From NCBI GenBank assembly GCA_017744935.1, contig JAGIAI010000012.1, positions 1 through 64,000 of the forward strand: 64,000 bases of DNA. Direction: 5' to 3'. How positions within the stretch are numbered: position 1 is the first letter of the stretch; every line of letters begins with the position of its first letter. The notes below the pieces were generated by a model. The model made no database searches, had not been told where the DNA came from, and saw nothing but the letters and a program-made list of their open reading frames with translations. The DNA is from Variovorax sp. Lineage in GTDB: Bacteria > Pseudomonadota > Gammaproteobacteria > Burkholderiales > Burkholderiaceae_C. Shown piece after piece: positions 61,230 to 64,000 of the stretch. Position numbers and translations under genes: made by a program.

Positions 61230-62476
61230 TGACAGCGCCGACCGCCACGCAAGGTGCCCTCGCGGGCATCAAGGTCCTCGACCTGTCCCGCGTGCTCGCG
61301 GGGCCGTGGTGCACCCAGATCCTCGCGGATCTGGGTGCGGATGTCGTCAAGATCGAGCGCCCCGGCGTGGGCGACGACACGCGCACCTGGGGCCCGCCCT
61401 TCCTGAAGGATGCAGAGGGCAACGACACGAACCAGGCGACCTACTTCACCGCCTGCAATCGCAACAAGCGCTCGGTCACCATCGACATGGCGACGCCCGA
61501 CGGACAGGCGCTGCTCAGGCAGATGGCCGCGCGGAGCGACATCGTGGTGGAGAACTTCAAGACGGGCGGACTCAAGCAGTACGGCCTCGATCACGAGAGC
61601 CTGCGCGCGCTCAACCCGCGCCTCATCTACTGCAGCGTGACCGGCTTCGGCCATGACGGTCCGCATGCGAACCGCGCCGGCTACGACCTGATGATTCAGG
61701 CCACCAGCGGGATGATGAGCATCACCGGCCGCCCGGATGACGTGCCCGGCGGCGGCCCGCTGCGCGTGGGCGTGGCGCTGACCGACCTCTTCACCGGCGT
61801 GTACGCGAGCACCGCGATCCTCGCTGCGCTCGAAGTGCGTCACCGCACCGGCGAAGGCCAGCACATCGACATGGCCCTGCTCGACGTCGGCATGGCGATC
61901 CTCGCGAATCAGGCGAGCGCGTTCCTCAACACCGGCATCCCGCCGCAGCGGCAGGGCAATACGCATCCGAGCCTCGCGCCCTACCAGGACTTCCACACCA
62001 AGGACGGCTCGATGCTGCTGGCGATCGGCAACAACGGCCAGTTCGCGCGCTTCTGCGAAGCGGCGGGACATGCCGATTGGGCCGCCGACCCGCGCTTTGC
62101 GACCAATACGCTGCGGGTGCGACATCGCGAGGTGCTGATTCCGCAGATGGAAGAGGTCACGCGCACGCGCACCACTGCCGAGTGGATCGCGCTGCTCGAA
62201 GACAAGGCCGTGCCGTGCGGCCCGATCAACGACATCGGTCAGGCCTTCCAGGACGAGCAGGTCAAGGCGCGCGGTCTCGCCGTGACGCTGCCGCGCGCTG
62301 CCGGCGACGGCATCGAAAGCATTGCAGGCGTGGCGAGTCCGCTGCGGCTGCAATCCACGCCGCCCGTGCTGCGCTACGCGCCGCCGGCGCTGGGCCAGCA
62401 CACCGACGAGGTGCTCGCCGAACTGGGCATCGACGAACAACGCCGCGCAGCATTGCGCGACGCAGGCGTGGTGTGA
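61229..62476 (+). CDS. CaiB/BaiF family CoA-transferase
   Basis: 415-residue class III CoA-transferase. It starts IKVLDLSRVLAGPWCTQILADLGADVVKIERPGVGDDTR, as usual for the family. The catalytic Asp is expected at Asp153 in AGYDLMIQATSG. Its coupling to gcdH (TGATG overlap at 61227-61231) suggests it converts glutarate to glutaryl-CoA, with succinyl-CoA as the usual donor in such pairs. That role is inferred from context. Confidence 0.9.
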   Translation: MTAPTATQGALAGIKVLDLSRVLAGPWCTQILADLGADVVKIERPGVGDDTRTWGPPFLKDAEGNDTNQATYFTACNRNKRSVTIDMATPDGQALLRQMAARSDIVVENFKTGGLKQYGLDHESLRALNPRLIYCSVTGFGHDGPHANRAGYDLMIQATSGMMSITGRPDDVPGGGPLRVGVALTDLFTGVYASTAILAALEVRHRTGEGQHIDMALLDVGMAILANQASAFLNTGIPPQRQGNTHPSLAPYQDFHTKDGSMLLAIGNNGQFARFCEAAGHADWAADPRFATNTLRVRHREVLIPQMEEVTRTRTTAEWIALLEDKAVPCGPINDIGQAFQDEQVKARGLAVTLPRAAGDGIESIAGVASPLRLQSTPPVLRYAPPALGQHTDEVLAELGIDEQRRAALRDAGVV

Positions 62477-64000
62477 CAGACGCGGGCACGGCCGGCGCGC
62501 AGCGCTCCACGCGCGCGGCCGCCGCGCCCGCGCCCGATTCGCTCACGCCGGCAGACCGGTACGAAGAGCTCTTCACCGCAGTCCAGACGAATCACGTCTT
62601 CACTGACAGCAAAAGCTTCGTCGACTGCGCGCCGCGCATGGAGCCCGCCGACATCCTCGCTGCCTATCGCGCACAGTCGACCCAGGCCGGCTTCAATCTC
62701 GAAGTGTTCGTGCGGGCGCATTTCGACGTAATCGAGCAGCCGCATTCCGACTACGTGTCGGTGCCCGGCCAACCTATCGCAGCCCACATCGACGATCTGT
62801 GGAAAGTACTCACGCGGCACCCGGCAGCGCATCCGCCGCGTTCGTCGCTGCTGCAACTGCCGCACGCCTACCTCGTGCCGGGCGGACGCTTTCGCGAGAT
62901 CTACTACTGGGACTCGTACTTCACCATGCTCGGCCTGACTGCCGAACGTCACGCGTCCTTGATCCGCGAGATGGTGGAAAACTTCGCCTACCTCATCGAC
63001 ACCTACGGCCATGTGCCGAACGGCAATCGCACCTACTACCTGAGCCGGTCGCAGCCGCCGGTGTTCGCGCTGATGGTCGAGTTGGCGCAGCAGCGCGGCG
63101 TGCTCGACGAAGCCGATTGCCTGCCGCAGCTTCGCAAGGAACATGCGTTCTGGATGGCTGGCGCCGAGGGTCTCGCCGACGGGCAGGCCGTCCGTCGCGT
63201 GGTGCGGCTGCCGGGCGGCGCGCTGCTCAACCGCTACTGGGACGAACGCGACACGCCGCGCGAGGAATCGTGGATCGAGGACGTGACGACCGCAGAGTCG
63301 TGCGGGCGCGACCCGGCCGAGGTCTACCGCCACATCCGTGCCGCTTGCGAATCGGGCTGGGACTTCAGCACACGGTGGCTGCGCGCGCCGGAGCCATGTG
63401 CCGAGGAGCGCAGCAGGGCGCACGTGCGCGCCGGCACCGCGCCATCGCTGGCGAGCATCTGCACCACGGACATCCTGCCGGTGGATCTCAACGCCTTCCT
63501 CTTCAAGCTCGAAACGAAGATCGCCGCGCTGGCGAAGCAGTCGGGCGACACGGCAACCGCCGAAGCCTTTGCCGAAAAGGCCGAAGCGCGCAAGGCGGCC
63601 ATGACGGCGCTCTTCTGGGATGACGCCCACGGCGCCTATTTCGACTACGACTGGCGCCTTGACCAACGGCGCGATTGCCTCACGGCGGCCTGCGTGACGC
63701 CGCTGTTCGTCGGTGCCGCAGAGCCGGCGCACGCGCAGGGGCTCGCGGCGGCCGTCGCCATCCGACTGCTCGCGCCCGGTGGTCTTTCAACCACCGAATG
63801 TGCGAGCGACCAGCAGTGGGACCGGCCCAACGGTTGGGCTGCGCTGCAATGGATGGCGGTGCGCGGATTCGCCGACTACGGGTTCCACGACCTTTCGCGG
63901 ACCATCTCGCACCGCTGGCTTGCGACGGTGGCCGCGCTCTACGAGCGCGAAGGCAAGCTGGTCGAGAAGTACGCACTGCGCCGCGTCGAGCACGACGACA
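62473..64000 (+). CDS. Trehalase, C-terminus beyond window
   Basis: First 509 residues of a GH37 alpha,alpha-trehalase (trehalose to two glucose). Signature 1, PGGRFREIYYWDSYF, lies at about 136-150, and the catalytic-acid region ESGWDFSTRW near 294-303. Signature 2 reads QWDRPNGWAALQ from about 448, with Ala where Pro is usual. No signal peptide is seen, so it appears cytoplasmic (TreF-like). The GTG start overlaps the CoA-transferase stop (GTGA, 62473-62476). Its coupling to glutarate genes is unexpected. Confidence 0.9.
   Translation, partial: MTDAGTAGAQRSTRAAAAPAPDSLTPADRYEELFTAVQTNHVFTDSKSFVDCAPRMEPADILAAYRAQSTQAGFNLEVFVRAHFDVIEQPHSDYVSVPGQPIAAHIDDLWKVLTRHPAAHPPRSSLLQLPHAYLVPGGRFREIYYWDSYFTMLGLTAERHASLIREMVENFAYLIDTYGHVPNGNRTYYLSRSQPPVFALMVELAQQRGVLDEADCLPQLRKEHAFWMAGAEGLADGQAVRRVVRLPGGALLNRYWDERDTPREESWIEDVTTAESCGRDPAEVYRHIRAACESGWDFSTRWLRAPEPCAEERSRAHVRAGTAPSLASICTTDILPVDLNAFLFKLETKIAALAKQSGDTATAEAFAEKAEARKAAMTALFWDDAHGAYFDYDWRLDQRRDCLTAACVTPLFVGAAEPAHAQGLAAAVAIRLLAPGGLSTTECASDQQWDRPNGWAALQWMAVRGFADYGFHDLSRTISHRWLATVAALYEREGKLVEKYALRRVEHDD

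Overview
This 64 kb window is GC-rich, gene-dense chromosomal DNA of a betaproteobacterium in the Burkholderiales, most likely a Comamonadaceae member such as Variovorax. The basis is gene content (box benzoyl-CoA pathway, Bug/Tct transport proteins, an HAAT-type ABC transporter beside benzoate genes), frequent 1- or 4-nt start/stop overlaps, and an intergenic repeat of a kind I recall from Comamonadaceae. No rRNA, tRNA, CRISPR array or intact insertion sequence was seen.

Layout. 1-11.6 kb: 3' portion missing from a chemoreceptor gene, OmpW, an FHA protein, two small envelope proteins, a three-gene catabolic operon (BKACE, hydroxyacyl-CoA/carnitine dehydrogenase-like, feruloyl-CoA synthetase-like) divergent from a Crp/Fnr regulator, an SseB-like protein, and a DUF6502-DUF5666 pair. 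11.6-16 kb: a TPR protein and TctB/TctA. 16-31.4 kb: the metabolic core, a complete aerobic benzoyl-CoA (box) cluster. One minus-strand run encodes a DUF4863 protein, BoxD, benzoate-CoA ligase, an alpha/beta hydrolase and a five-gene branched-chain-amino-acid-type ABC transporter. Divergently, BoxR and boxC-boxB-boxA-maoC run on the plus strand. TGCA-rich operator candidates sit on both promoters. Benzoate would be imported, activated to benzoyl-CoA, epoxidised by BoxAB, cleaved by BoxC and oxidised by BoxD.

31.4-47.5 kb: ordinary housekeeping and accessory genes: MarR, a methyltransferase, DUF1801, a persulfide dioxygenase-rhodanese with a 1-Cys peroxiredoxin, acetoacetyl-CoA synthetase, a Bug protein, MerR-MFS, and several unrecognised small proteins. 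47.6-51.4 kb: an atypical, less GC-rich island. It holds a structured leader RNA before a small unknown gene, small zinc-ribbon/membrane proteins, a 524-aa protein ending in a HEPN-type RNase motif, and an inverted-repeat (MITE-like) remnant. This is the best candidate for an undescribed, possibly defence-related, system.

51.4-59 kb: a complete efflux operon (HlyD adaptor, double ABC ATPase, two ABC-2 permeases, outer-membrane channel) divergent from a TetR/CecR-like repressor, with an 18-bp perfect palindrome between them. 59-64 kb: a LysR regulator that overlaps the TetR gene tail to tail by 107 nt, divergent from glutaryl-CoA dehydrogenase, a CaiB/BaiF CoA-transferase and a trehalase that runs off the window end.
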